A DNA stretch of 64,000 bases from the NCBI RefSeq assembly GCF_003337275.1, contig NZ_QPJQ01000010.1, forward strand, positions 1 to 64,000. The letters run 5' to 3'. A program made the position numbers and the translations under genes. Source of the stretch: Marinomonas foliarum (GTDB lineage Bacteria; Pseudomonadota; Gammaproteobacteria; Pseudomonadales; Marinomonadaceae). The notes beneath the pieces are model-generated. The model made no database searches. It worked only from the letters and a program-made list of their open reading frames with translations, and was not told where the DNA came from. Below, one piece after another: positions 56,414-63,800 of the stretch (positions within the stretch are counted from its first letter, which is position 1; each line of letters begins with the position of its first letter).

Positions 56414-57481
56414 TTGTTCAACGTATTATTAACTCAATTAAAAGGCCTTTTTGCATGGAGTGATGTCAAGCGCCCCTGGCACCTGGCTGTCCTTGCTGCT
56501 GTTTGTGTTGGTATTCCTGCCTTGATTGGTGCAGCAACAGATCAATTCGCCTTGGCAACCCTGTCTAGTTTAGGTGCGATGGTTATTTTATATTTGCCCA
56601 AAACTCGAACGGCGCATCGCATGGTGACGCTCGCTATGTGTTCTTTTGGTTTTATGATCTGCTTTACTATTGGTTCTCTGTCCAGCTTTAACCCTTACGT
56701 TGCGGCGCTTGCTCTTGGGTTGTTGTCTTTCGGAGCGATTGTGATTACTCGATATTATTGCCTACCGCCTCCAGGTAGCTTTTTCTTTATTCTCGTTTCT
56801 GCATTGGCGATTTATTTGCCGTTTGATTTGGGGAAATGGTCGTCCAATATTGGCATGGTTGCCTTGGGTGGAATGCTATCGTGTGGTTTGGCGTTTATTT
56901 ATAGCCTGATGACTGGCGCAAATGATTTACCTGCGACAAAAATTGAAACGGATACTCAGGTGAATGCGATTATTTTAGAGGGCGCATTAGTGGCTTTCTT
57001 TATCGCTTTCTCTTATTTATTGGCGGTGTTGTTAGCCTTGCCTAATGCGCTTTGGGTACCTATTTCCTGTGCTGCTATTTTACAAGGTGCTACTTATCGC
57101 ATGATCTGGCACCGAAATATTCATCGAATTGTAGGAACTGCACTGGGTATGGGCGTGGCATACTTACTGTTTTCGTTTCACCCTAACTATTGGGTGTTGG
57201 CATTAAGCATGATTTTTTTTCAATTCGTTGTGGAAATATTAATCGTTAAAAACTACGGTGCGGCGGTGATATTTATCACGCCTTTAACGGTTATTATGGC
57301 TGAGATCACCAGTGCGAATATGAGTACTATGGTCTTGCTGGAGCATCGGCTGGTCGACATTTCTATTGGTAGTGCGATTGGGATTATTGGCGGTACTATT
57401 TTTCATCGAACGTCTTTGCTGAAGAATATTGAGTCGCGTATGAATGCTCGTAGTTCTTTATCTGGACGCAAATCGTCTTAA
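56414..57481 (+). CDS. FUSC family inner-membrane protein
   Basis: A 355-residue membrane protein with two sets of hydrophobic helices (about 25-165 and 190-340), the shape of the short FUSC/aromatic-acid exporter-like family. Motifs include LATLSSLGAMVILYLPKTRT near residue 50 and a second-half FUSC_2 segment ALPNALWVPISCAAILQGAT near 215. The large cytoplasmic domain of YccS/AaeB is absent. Export of small aromatic or fusaric-acid-like compounds is known in the family. Substrate unknown. Start TTG, with GGAG seven bases upstream. A hairpin follows the gene. Confidence 0.85.
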   Translation: MFNVLLTQLKGLFAWSDVKRPWHLAVLAAVCVGIPALIGAATDQFALATLSSLGAMVILYLPKTRTAHRMVTLAMCSFGFMICFTIGSLSSFNPYVAALALGLLSFGAIVITRYYCLPPPGSFFFILVSALAIYLPFDLGKWSSNIGMVALGGMLSCGLAFIYSLMTGANDLPATKIETDTQVNAIILEGALVAFFIAFSYLLAVLLALPNALWVPISCAAILQGATYRMIWHRNIHRIVGTALGMGVAYLLFSFHPNYWVLALSMIFFQFVVEILIVKNYGAAVIFITPLTVIMAEITSANMSTMVLLEHRLVDISIGSAIGIIGGTIFHRTSLLKNIESRMNARSSLSGRKSS

Positions 57482-57510
57482 AAACTTTCTAGCAAAATAA
57501 ACCTAGATGA

Positions 57511-57541
57511 ATGCCTTTCTTTTCTTTATGAAAGGCATTTG
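57511..57541 (+). terminator. Hairpin after the FUSC gene
   Basis: ATGCCTTTC pairs with GAAAGGCAT around a ten-base loop; the T-tract is short (TTTGTT), so termination may be weak. Confidence 0.6.
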
Positions 57542-57651
57542 TTAGCCCCTCACTATTTTCATCGCTTTAGTTGCTTAAATTCAGGTTAAACCTTACGCTT
57601 CGAATCTCTGGTAATCGGTTATTAATCTTGCATTAAGATAACGAATACCAG

Positions 57652-57850
57652 TTCATGTGAAGGTGCCCTAATGGGTGAAACGGGAAACAGGTGAGTTTTT
57701 CAAAAAGCAAAGCCTGTACTGCCCCCGCAACGGTAAATAAGTGGTGTATTTCTTCTTACTTCCACTGTCTTTTAGACGGGAAGGAATAAGAGCCTTAGAA
57801 ATACAGATCGACCAAACACTTATCAGTCCGGAGACCGGCCTTCATTGATC
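57652..57850 (+). promoter_or_regulatory. Cobalamin (B12) riboswitch
   Basis: Conserved aptamer segments are in order: GTGAAGGTGCCC with AATGGGTGAAACGGGAAACAGG, CCTGTACTGCCCCCGCAACG (the B12 box with GTAA just after), a long variable arm (57743-57812) and AGTCCGGAGACCGGCCT closing the core. It lies about 90 bases before the start of a CbiM-like cobalt transporter gene, which B12 should therefore switch off. The expression platform (57851-57940) shows no clear terminator, suggesting translational control. Confidence 0.95.
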
Positions 57851-57940
57851 AGGGCTTTTTCTATGGGCAAATTGTGCCATGTAAAAGTCCGCTAATTTGA
57901 ATCATACGGGTGAGTATGAAGCATATTTTGGAGGCACATA

Positions 57941-58612
57941 GTGCATATTGAACCTGGCGTCGTTGACGGCGCAAAAATCGTTTTGAGTTACGCTACCGCG
58001 TTGGCCGCCTTTGGCTTTTCTGCGAAAGCGTCTATCGATATGATCAAAAAAGACGGTCTAATGTCTTTAATCAGTCGTAGTGTGTTAACCACACTGTTTG
58101 TCTTTGCCTTTTTTGAACTCTTGCCTCATCACGCTGTTGGTGTGTCCGAAGTGCATCTCATATTAGGCTCTACGCTGTTCCTTATCTTTGGCCCTGCCGC
58201 TGCTTCTATTGGCTTGATATTAGGTCTATTAGCGCAAGGGATATTCTTTGCCCAGTTTGACCTGCCCCAATATGGCATGAATGTAACGACTTTATTATTG
58301 CCTCTGTTTGCTATGTCGGCAGTGGCTCGTCGTACGATTACTGAGAATACGGCTTACGTTGATATTAGCTACAAGCAAGCGCTGAAACTGTCCTTAACTT
58401 ACCAAGGTGGCATTGTCGCTTGGGTGGCTTTTTGGGCGTTTTATGGGCAAGGCTTCGGCGCTGAAAACTTAGCCTCTGTGGCGACGTTTGGTATGGCGTA
58501 TATGAGCGTTGTATTGTTAGAACCAGTACTTGATCTTGCCGTTCTGGCTGGTGCGAAAAGCTTGCATCGCTTTAAGAGCTCATCTTTGCTTGAAGCACGT
58601 TTATTTCACTAA
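57941..58612 (+). CDS. CbiM-like cobalt transporter, stand-alone
   Basis: A 223-residue membrane protein with about six spans. It starts MHIEPGVVDGAKIVLSYATA: in the CbiM family the extreme N-terminus with its His at position 2 binds the metal, and this start (GTG after GGAGG) keeps that His. FELLPHHAVGVSEVHLILG (about 58-76) supplies further His residues and matches the CbiM HxxxG-type region. A cobalamin riboswitch sits directly upstream, supporting cobalt uptake for B12. No CbiN, CbiQ or CbiO gene is nearby. The next gene is a convergent LysR gene, so the transporter is genetically alone here. ECF permease is the alternative family label. Confidence 0.85.
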   Translation: MHIEPGVVDGAKIVLSYATALAAFGFSAKASIDMIKKDGLMSLISRSVLTTLFVFAFFELLPHHAVGVSEVHLILGSTLFLIFGPAAASIGLILGLLAQGIFFAQFDLPQYGMNVTTLLLPLFAMSAVARRTITENTAYVDISYKQALKLSLTYQGGIVAWVAFWAFYGQGFGAENLASVATFGMAYMSVVLLEPVLDLAVLAGAKSLHRFKSSSLLEARLFH

Positions 58613-58630
58613 ACCGCTTTGAATATTGTA

Positions 58631-58668
58631 AATGCCTGCCTCTGCCTTCGAGTGGGGCAGGCATTTTT
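58631..58668 (+). terminator. Terminator after the CbiM-like gene
   Basis: AATGCCTGCC pairs with GGCAGGCATT around a loop of 15 bases, followed by TTTATTTG. It separates the gene from a convergent LysR gene. Confidence 0.8.
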
Positions 58669-58674
58669 ATTTGC

Positions 58675-59556
58675 TCAGCGTTTATATTGCCCGTGCTCAC
58701 TGACAAACTCTAAAAAAGCGCGATTGGCTTTTGAAAGGTAACTGTCTTTGCGCCACGCAATACCGAGATCTAGCCAGATTGGCGGATCAAAAGAGCGAGT
58801 AATTAAGTCGTCGTCTTCTTCAATCACCATGGCAAGTAGGGTGGATATACCAAAGCCTTGCTGGGTAATGGATTTGATTAGTGGAATCAGGTTGGTTTCA
58901 AAACCAATTTTAGGCGTCTTTTTGCATTGTTTCGCTAGCTTGTCGACAATACGGCGGTGAAAGTAGCCTTCTTTGAACATGACTAACTCTTCATCGAAAA
59001 ACGCTTCTGGTGAGATGCGCTCTAATTGGCTAAAAGGATGATCCGTCGCAATGGTTACCAGCATTTCTTCTCGAATCAGCGCTTGCGTTTCTAAGCTATC
59101 TGGAAGCGTTTCCGCGACGATGACACTAAGATCTAATTCGCCATTTTCGAGCATCTTTTGCAACTGCCAAGTTCCTCCCTCAATGACTTTTAAGGCAATG
59201 CTGGGGTACTTATGGCGAAATGCCATCAGAATAGGCGGGAAGTAATAGGAGCCGAGCATGCTTGGAATACCTACACGCACTTCGCCTTGGCTCAATCCTT
59301 TTAGCTCACTCATTTCCAATAGGGCATCATCGGTGGCTTGGATAATTTTTTCAGCATGGGTCAGCAGCTTTTTGCCTTCGTCTGTGAGTCCGATATTGCG
59401 ATCTGCTCGATGGATTAAGGTCAAACCCAAATCCGTCTCTAGCTTTTTTATTGCCATGCTCACCGCAGGTTGTGCAACGCCAAGCTGTTGCGCAGCTTTG
59501 GTGAAACTCTCGTTTTTTGCAATGGCAATGAAGTAGCGCAACGGTTTAATGTCCAT
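58675..59556 (-). CDS. LysR-family regulator, YnfL-like
   Basis: A 293-residue LysR protein. The helix-turn-helix occupies about residues 3-62 (SFTKAAQQLGVAQPAVSMAI), and a type 2 periplasmic-binding-fold effector domain spans about 88-290. It is divergent from an MFS transporter gene resembling E. coli ynfM. There too a LysR gene (ynfL) lies opposite, so it is likely the controller of this exporter. ATG 59556 has AAGGATT upstream. The gap between the genes contains inverted repeats (59552-59586) near the promoters. Ligand unknown. Confidence 0.9.
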   Translation of the reverse strand: MDIKPLRYFIAIAKNESFTKAAQQLGVAQPAVSMAIKKLETDLGLTLIHRADRNIGLTDEGKKLLTHAEKIIQATDDALLEMSELKGLSQGEVRVGIPSMLGSYYFPPILMAFRHKYPSIALKVIEGGTWQLQKMLENGELDLSVIVAETLPDSLETQALIREEMLVTIATDHPFSQLERISPEAFFDEELVMFKEGYFHRRIVDKLAKQCKKTPKIGFETNLIPLIKSITQQGFGISTLLAMVIEEDDDLITRSFDPPIWLDLGIAWRKDSYLSKANRAFLEFVSEHGQYKR

Positions 59557-59586
59557 CAATAATCCTTATGGATTGAATAAGATGGA
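59552..59586. promoter_or_regulatory. Inverted repeats in the LysR/MFS divergent region
   Basis: AATCC-TTAT-GGATT (59561-59574) lies between TCCATC (59552-59557) and GATGGA (59581-59586). The inner repeat fits the dyad form used by LysR proteins. The outer pair is slightly off-centre and its left arm overlaps the lysR start codon. Binding is inferred only from place and symmetry. Confidence 0.4.
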
Positions 59587-59691
59587 TATATTTTATTGAT
59601 TATTTTCCTAAGCGTATAGTGTCACGATAATTTATTGTTTTATTCGGGCGTCATTCCCGTTTGATGCTGCTGCGATAGTAGGAGAATGTTT

Positions 59692-60894
59692 GTGATAGAA
59701 GTGGGTAGTTCTGTTTTTTGGCGAGGCACAGTGGCACTCATCATTGGCTCTTTTATGATTTTTGCCAACGTTTATGTGACTCAGCCGCTGCTGCCAATGA
59801 TTGCCAACGAATTTTCCATTACGCCACTGCAAGCCAGCGGTAGTTTTACTATTACAACTTTGACATTGGGCATCTCTTTACTTTTTTACGGTCCAATTTC
59901 AGACGCATTAGGTCGTAAAGGGATTATGGTGATGACCATGGTCGGCATTACCTTAACCACTTTTTGCTTATCATTAGTACAAAGTTATGAAGCCTTGTTA
60001 GTGCTGCGCGGCCTACAAGGGTTTTTCTTGGCGGGGTTGCCGGCGATTGCTGTTGCGTATTTGGGGGATGAATACACGCCTGAAGCCTTGATGGTGGCGG
60101 TTGGCTTATACATTAGCGGCAATACTCTAGGAGGCATCGGCGGCCGTCTTATCGGTGGATTTGTGGGGGAGTGGCTGGGTCGATCAGCGACCTTTGGTGT
60201 GATGAGTGCGATTAGCCTGATTTGTTTATTGGCTTTTTTCTTTTTACTACCAAAATCACAGCATTTTGAAGCAAAACCATTGCGTGTTGGCCACATTCTG
60301 AAGAACATGAAAAGTCATTTGCAGAACCGTCGTTTATTAACCAGTTACTTCATTGGTGGCTTTAGCTTCTTCATTTTTATTAACCAATACAGCTACGTGA
60401 CCTTCGTGTTAGAAGCTGAGCCATATAATCTCACCGCTAAGTACGTGGGTTTACTCTTCCTAACTTATCTGTCTGGTACCTTGGGTTCGGCGATTTCTGG
60501 TAAGCTTGCCAAACGTTGGAGCCAGCCCAATATTATGGTGCTCGGCACTTGTATTTTTATGTTTGGCTCGTTAGTCACCCTCGGCGACTCTTTATTGGCT
60601 ATCATTGTGGGATTATTAATAAACAGTTTTGGCTTTTTCTTATGTCATTCAACAGCCAGCGGTTTTGTCAGCCGAAATGCTAAGCACGCTAAAGCCAGTG
60701 CCTCTTCCTTATACCTAGTGTTTTATTATCTTGGTGCTAGTCTAGGCGGGTTTTACCTTGACCCATTCTGGCAAGCGGATGGCTGGACAGGAGTCATCAT
60801 AGGATCGTGGTTAGTATTGGGAATAGTTGTATTGGCTGAAGTGAGCTTGATTCGAAGCCATAACAAGCAAGCTACACAGAGTCGCTATTCATAA
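59692..60894 (+). CDS. MFS transporter, YnfM-like
   Basis: A 400-residue transporter with about twelve spans. Motif A reads GPISDALGRKGIMV (about residue 68), and LYISGNTLGGIGGRLIGGFV (about 141) closely matches the YnfM region. The family includes exporters of sugars, arabinose and drugs. GTG 59692 is chosen since GGAG lies seven bases upstream. An ATG two codons earlier is too close to it. A LysR gene is divergent, and regulation by it is likely. Substrate unknown. The gene ends 27 bases from a convergent WG-repeat protein gene. Confidence 0.88.
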   Translation: MIEVGSSVFWRGTVALIIGSFMIFANVYVTQPLLPMIANEFSITPLQASGSFTITTLTLGISLLFYGPISDALGRKGIMVMTMVGITLTTFCLSLVQSYEALLVLRGLQGFFLAGLPAIAVAYLGDEYTPEALMVAVGLYISGNTLGGIGGRLIGGFVGEWLGRSATFGVMSAISLICLLAFFFLLPKSQHFEAKPLRVGHILKNMKSHLQNRRLLTSYFIGGFSFFIFINQYSYVTFVLEAEPYNLTAKYVGLLFLTYLSGTLGSAISGKLAKRWSQPNIMVLGTCIFMFGSLVTLGDSLLAIIVGLLINSFGFFLCHSTASGFVSRNAKHAKASASSLYLVFYYLGASLGGFYLDPFWQADGWTGVIIGSWLVLGIVVLAEVSLIRSHNKQATQSRYS

Positions 60895-60921
60895 ACCGAT
60901 AAAGTGTATCTGAATTAGCTT

Positions 60922-61455
60922 TTAATTTAGCGGCTCTATCATATTCCCTTGTTTATCAATATAGCCCCAGACACCGCAAGTTAATCCAGTATGCTCTTCA
61001 TTAACTTGAGTAACGACACAACCGCGACACACTCTGGCTACTCCATCTTGGAATGGCCAAGCCCAATCAAAATCAGTTGCCAAAACTAACTCAAAATCAT
61101 GATTGTAGAAGGCTATTTTGCCGTTTAATAAAGACCTAGTTAGACCCTCTTGAAAGTAATCCGCTCCATTGTCGTAAGTGATAACAGACAGGTAGCTTCT
61201 ATCGGGTTTAAGATAAAAATACTGGCCTTGAGTAAATAGAGTCGTTAGTTGGTTTTCGTTGAAGTTTAACTTGCTCCAGTGTTTATCCGATATTTCTAGG
61301 TGTTTGTTTTGATAAGAGGCACAGTGATGAAATAACTCAATTTCAGGGTAGGGGTTTTGTTCTGTTTGCTTTGGCGTGAATGCGCATGGTTGTAAGTTCG
61401 CAGCACTGACATAGCCTGAAAGAGCGATAAGGAGAACAGGTATAATTGGCTTCAT
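60922..61455 (-). CDS. Exported WG-repeat-like protein
   Basis: A 177-residue protein that I cannot assign to a known function. A signal peptide (MKPIIPVLLIALSGYVSA, cut at about residue 18) sends it to the periplasm or outside. The mature part has short Trp-Gly repeats (WAWPFQDGVARV, CGVWGYIDKQGNMIEP) like WG-repeat proteins, and six to seven cysteines, including the pairs in ARVCRGCVVT and LTCGVWG, that could form disulfides. No enzyme motif is seen. Neighbours on both sides are unrelated. Confidence 0.72.
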   Translation of the reverse strand: MKPIIPVLLIALSGYVSAANLQPCAFTPKQTEQNPYPEIELFHHCASYQNKHLEISDKHWSKLNFNENQLTTLFTQGQYFYLKPDRSYLSVITYDNGADYFQEGLTRSLLNGKIAFYNHDFELVLATDFDWAWPFQDGVARVCRGCVVTQVNEEHTGLTCGVWGYIDKQGNMIEPLN

Positions 61456-61499
61456 AAAAATATCATATGTTTGGTTATTATTAAGTTGTTGTAGCGGAT

Positions 61500-61901
61500 T
61501 TATGTCATATCTAATGACGAGCTAAGTCTACGGTATTCTGCCAATGCCACTTTATCAGCCTCAACTTCTAGAGGATTAGAATCAAGAAAATACCAAGTCA
61601 CTTCGTCTGCCTCTAGAGACAATATTTTACCTTCCCAACGATTGACGACGTAATAGTGAATGAGTTGAAGTTCACCTGTTGGATGATAAAGAGAGCACAA
61701 GTGGACATAAGACGTCGGGACGATATCTAGCTCTTCTTTTAGCTCTCGTAACAAAGCCTGTTCTTGTGTTTCTCCTAGCTCTATGTGACCGCCAGGAATC
61801 GCAATCAGACTTGGATCATATTCTTTGTCCTTGGCGCGTTTTTCTAACAATACCTGATTGTCCTTTAGCAATATAAAAGAGACACATTCGTGAACTTGCA
61901 T
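61500..61901 (-). CDS. Nudix hydrolase
   Basis: A 133-residue Nudix protein. The Nudix box GGHIELGETQEQALLRELKE continued by ELDI (about residues 36-59) is complete, with all metal-binding glutamates. Such enzymes split nucleoside diphosphate-X compounds, for example oxidised dNTPs or NADH. The opening MQVHECVSFILLKDNQVLLEKRAKD resembles MutT-like housecleaning members. The exact substrate is not visible. It lies 44 bases downstream of the WG-repeat gene start and is transcribed in the same direction. Confidence 0.9.
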   Translation of the reverse strand: MQVHECVSFILLKDNQVLLEKRAKDKEYDPSLIAIPGGHIELGETQEQALLRELKEELDIVPTSYVHLCSLYHPTGELQLIHYYVVNRWEGKILSLEADEVTWYFLDSNPLEVEADKVALAEYRRLSSSLDMT

Positions 61902-62012
61902 TTAGATAACTCCTATTATTTGTGAAGAACCCAGCGAAAAGCTGTCATAAATGGCCCATTAAAATTACCATACTCGTTATTGCATAATCGAATGCCTCAA
62001 ACAGAGTAAAAT

Positions 62013-62432
62013 ATGAACACCAAAATATACAAAGAAGTACTTTATATAGCCAAAGAACTCATGACCTGCGCCAACAAAAAAGACCAAGCGGGTTTTGATG
62101 CCTATTATTCGGAATTGAAAGCCATTTGTGATGACAACGACGGCACAGACAAAGACCACCCAGTACAGTGGGAAACCCTAGGCGACTTTACCGACGACTT
62201 AGAACAGGCGATTGTTATCTATGACAAGGCGCTAGAAAAAGCCGCCGCTATAAATTCCAAAGATTACCTTTCCTCCATCGGCTTCGCGGCCGCTCAACTG
62301 AAACTAGAACTTGGCGACAAAAACGGTGCTATTGAATACCTAGAACAAGCCAAAATCCACAGCAATAAAATTATCGACAAAGAGCTAAAAGCGGAAATTC
62401 ACGACGTATTGTTTGATTTGAAAAAAGCTTAA
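62013..62432 (+). CDS. Small TPR-like protein
   Basis: A 139-residue, entirely helical, acidic and cytoplasmic protein. Helix pairs from residue 53 on have the TPR spacing (LEQAIVIYDKALEKAAAINS, GFAAAQLKLELGDKNGAIEYLEQAKIH). No catalytic motif. It lies 18 bases before a 3'-5' exonuclease gene and shares its unusual frequency of C-ending codons, so the two may be cotranscribed and share history. Function unknown. Confidence 0.75.
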   Translation: MNTKIYKEVLYIAKELMTCANKKDQAGFDAYYSELKAICDDNDGTDKDHPVQWETLGDFTDDLEQAIVIYDKALEKAAAINSKDYLSSIGFAAAQLKLELGDKNGAIEYLEQAKIHSNKIIDKELKAEIHDVLFDLKKA

Positions 62433-62450
62433 AGAAACAAGAGAAACAGA

Positions 62451-63029
62451 ATGGAACGTCCTACCAAGGAACAGATTAGCCAATTACCCTTGTATATTGG
62501 CCTTGGCCTTCGTGACATTGTCATCGTTGAAAACGAACTTGATGCCGCGCAAGCCATAACAGCACTAGAGAACGAAACCAGCTTAGGATTCGACACCGAG
62601 AGCAAACCGATTTTCCAGAAAGGCCAAGTCAGTCCGGGGCCATCGCTCATCCAACTGGCGATAGAGTCAAAAGCGTTCCTATTCCCAACTCGATTTCCTT
62701 CGGCTGTCGCTGCAGCCAAGGAAATACTAACCAATCCAAAGATCAAAAAAATCGGCTTCGGCATCAAAGACGACAACAAAGAACTGCGTAACAAACTCAA
62801 CATCGACATCACCAACACGCAAGACTTGTCTGTCACCTTAAAGCAACTCGCCGGAGAGAAAAACAGCATCGGCGCCCGCGCCGCTGTCGCCATGGTACTG
62901 GGAAAACGCCTTGGTAAAGGCGCCCAAAAATCCAACTGGGGCGCTTATCCTCTTAAAGAAAACCAGATTCTTTATGCGGCGAATGACGCGCATTCTGCTA
63001 TATGTGTGGAGAGGGCGTTGCGGCGCTAG
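62451..63029 (+). CDS. 3'-5' exonuclease domain protein (DEDDy, RNase D-like)
   Basis: A 192-residue nuclease built only of the DEDDy exonuclease domain. Exo I reads LGFDTESKP (Asp, Glu; about residue 44), exo II IGFGIKDDNKEL (Asp; about 103), and exo III YAANDAHSAI (Tyr and Asp; about 178). The HRDC domains of RNase D are absent. The opening LGLRDIVIVENELDAAQAI resembles stand-alone 3'-5' exonucleases of pseudomonads. It lies 18 bases after the TPR-like gene. Target, RNA or DNA, is unknown. Confidence 0.88.
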   Translation: MERPTKEQISQLPLYIGLGLRDIVIVENELDAAQAITALENETSLGFDTESKPIFQKGQVSPGPSLIQLAIESKAFLFPTRFPSAVAAAKEILTNPKIKKIGFGIKDDNKELRNKLNIDITNTQDLSVTLKQLAGEKNSIGARAAVAMVLGKRLGKGAQKSNWGAYPLKENQILYAANDAHSAICVERALRR

Positions 63030-63039
63030 GTCTTAGTTT

Positions 63040-63065
63040 CTTCCCCTTGAAGACAAAAGGGGAAG
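63040..63065. repeat. CTTCCCCTT/AAGGGGAAG palindrome (copy 2)
   Basis: CTTCCCCTT and AAGGGGAAG enclose eight bases. Related to the hairpins at 39779-39835 and 63596-63620. It begins eleven bases after the exonuclease stop. Confidence 0.7.
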
Positions 63066-63159
63066 GGACTTGGTGCTGAGTAAACGTAACCTTTTGCGTT
63101 TGAATGGAGCATGAATTCCATGTCGGGCTGAAGCCGAGATCCTAGACCATAAGAGCTTG

Positions 63160-63180
63160 ATTCCCGCCCTTCGCGGGAAT
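63160..63180. repeat. ATTCCCGC/GCGGGAAT palindrome (copy 2)
   Basis: Perfect 8-bp arms around CCTTC, followed by GACG as in the copy at 39885-39910. The rest of 63066-63595 holds only small hairpins (for example GGGC-GATA-GCCC near 63434) and no convincing gene. Confidence 0.75.
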
Positions 63181-63595
63181 GACGTGTCTACGTAGGGACT
63201 TTTAGTGGAAACAATGAAAGCTTCGCTTTCATCGGCACATTACGCTGCGCTCATGATGTCCTACGAAAATCTAGCCTCTATGATGAAGTCCGTTCGACGC
63301 GACGAAGTTGCGCGACTTTATGGAGTTTCAGGGTCAATTAAAAATACCCTTTCTCAAGCCTGCAAAAACAATCTATGCCTTACGATAAAAATCGTCTTGC
63401 CAAACTGATAATAAACAAAGTGAATGAGACGTTTGGGCGATAGCCCGACAAAAGACTTTTTGCTTTCCTATTAAATGAAAGTGTTGCATCGATTGGCAAA
63501 AGTTACCTGCTCAGCTTTTTCCTGAATTAAGGAGCGGAATAAAGGTTGGGAATGCAAAGTGTTTGAATGGAAACCAAAGAGCAACCCCATCCTAA

Positions 63596-63620
63596 CCTTC
63601 CCCTTGAAGAAAGGGGAAGG
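63596..63620. repeat. CCTTCCCCTT/AAGGGGAAGG palindrome (copy 3)
   Basis: Perfect 10-bp arms around GAAGA; the preceding CAACCCCATCCTAA resembles the left outer arm of the element before cobN, whose right arm is missing here. Confidence 0.75.
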
Positions 63621-63625
63621 AACTC

Positions 63626-63651
63626 AAAAAAAAGCCCCGCTGAGCGGGGCT
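63626..63651 (-). terminator. Probable terminator for ppsA
   Basis: On the minus strand AGCCCCGCTCAGCGGGGCT is followed by eight T. It lies 150 bases after the ppsA stop, in the right orientation to end its transcript. Confidence 0.85.
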
Positions 63652-63800
63652 ATAAAACTAGGGAGTGACTACGATAAGGTCACGCGCTGCTTTGACACAG
63701 CATTCTGATTTGGCGCTGCATTAAAAAATACATCACCAAACGCAGACTGTTTTCCCGTTACGCCATGTCTGGTATTACTGCGAGGTAACGGGAAGATTCT

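Noticed and set aside
63205-63408. Open frame of 67 codons on the plus strand
   Set aside because: No recognisable family, weak start context, placed in a repeat-rich stretch; low-complexity beginning made of short inverted repeats.
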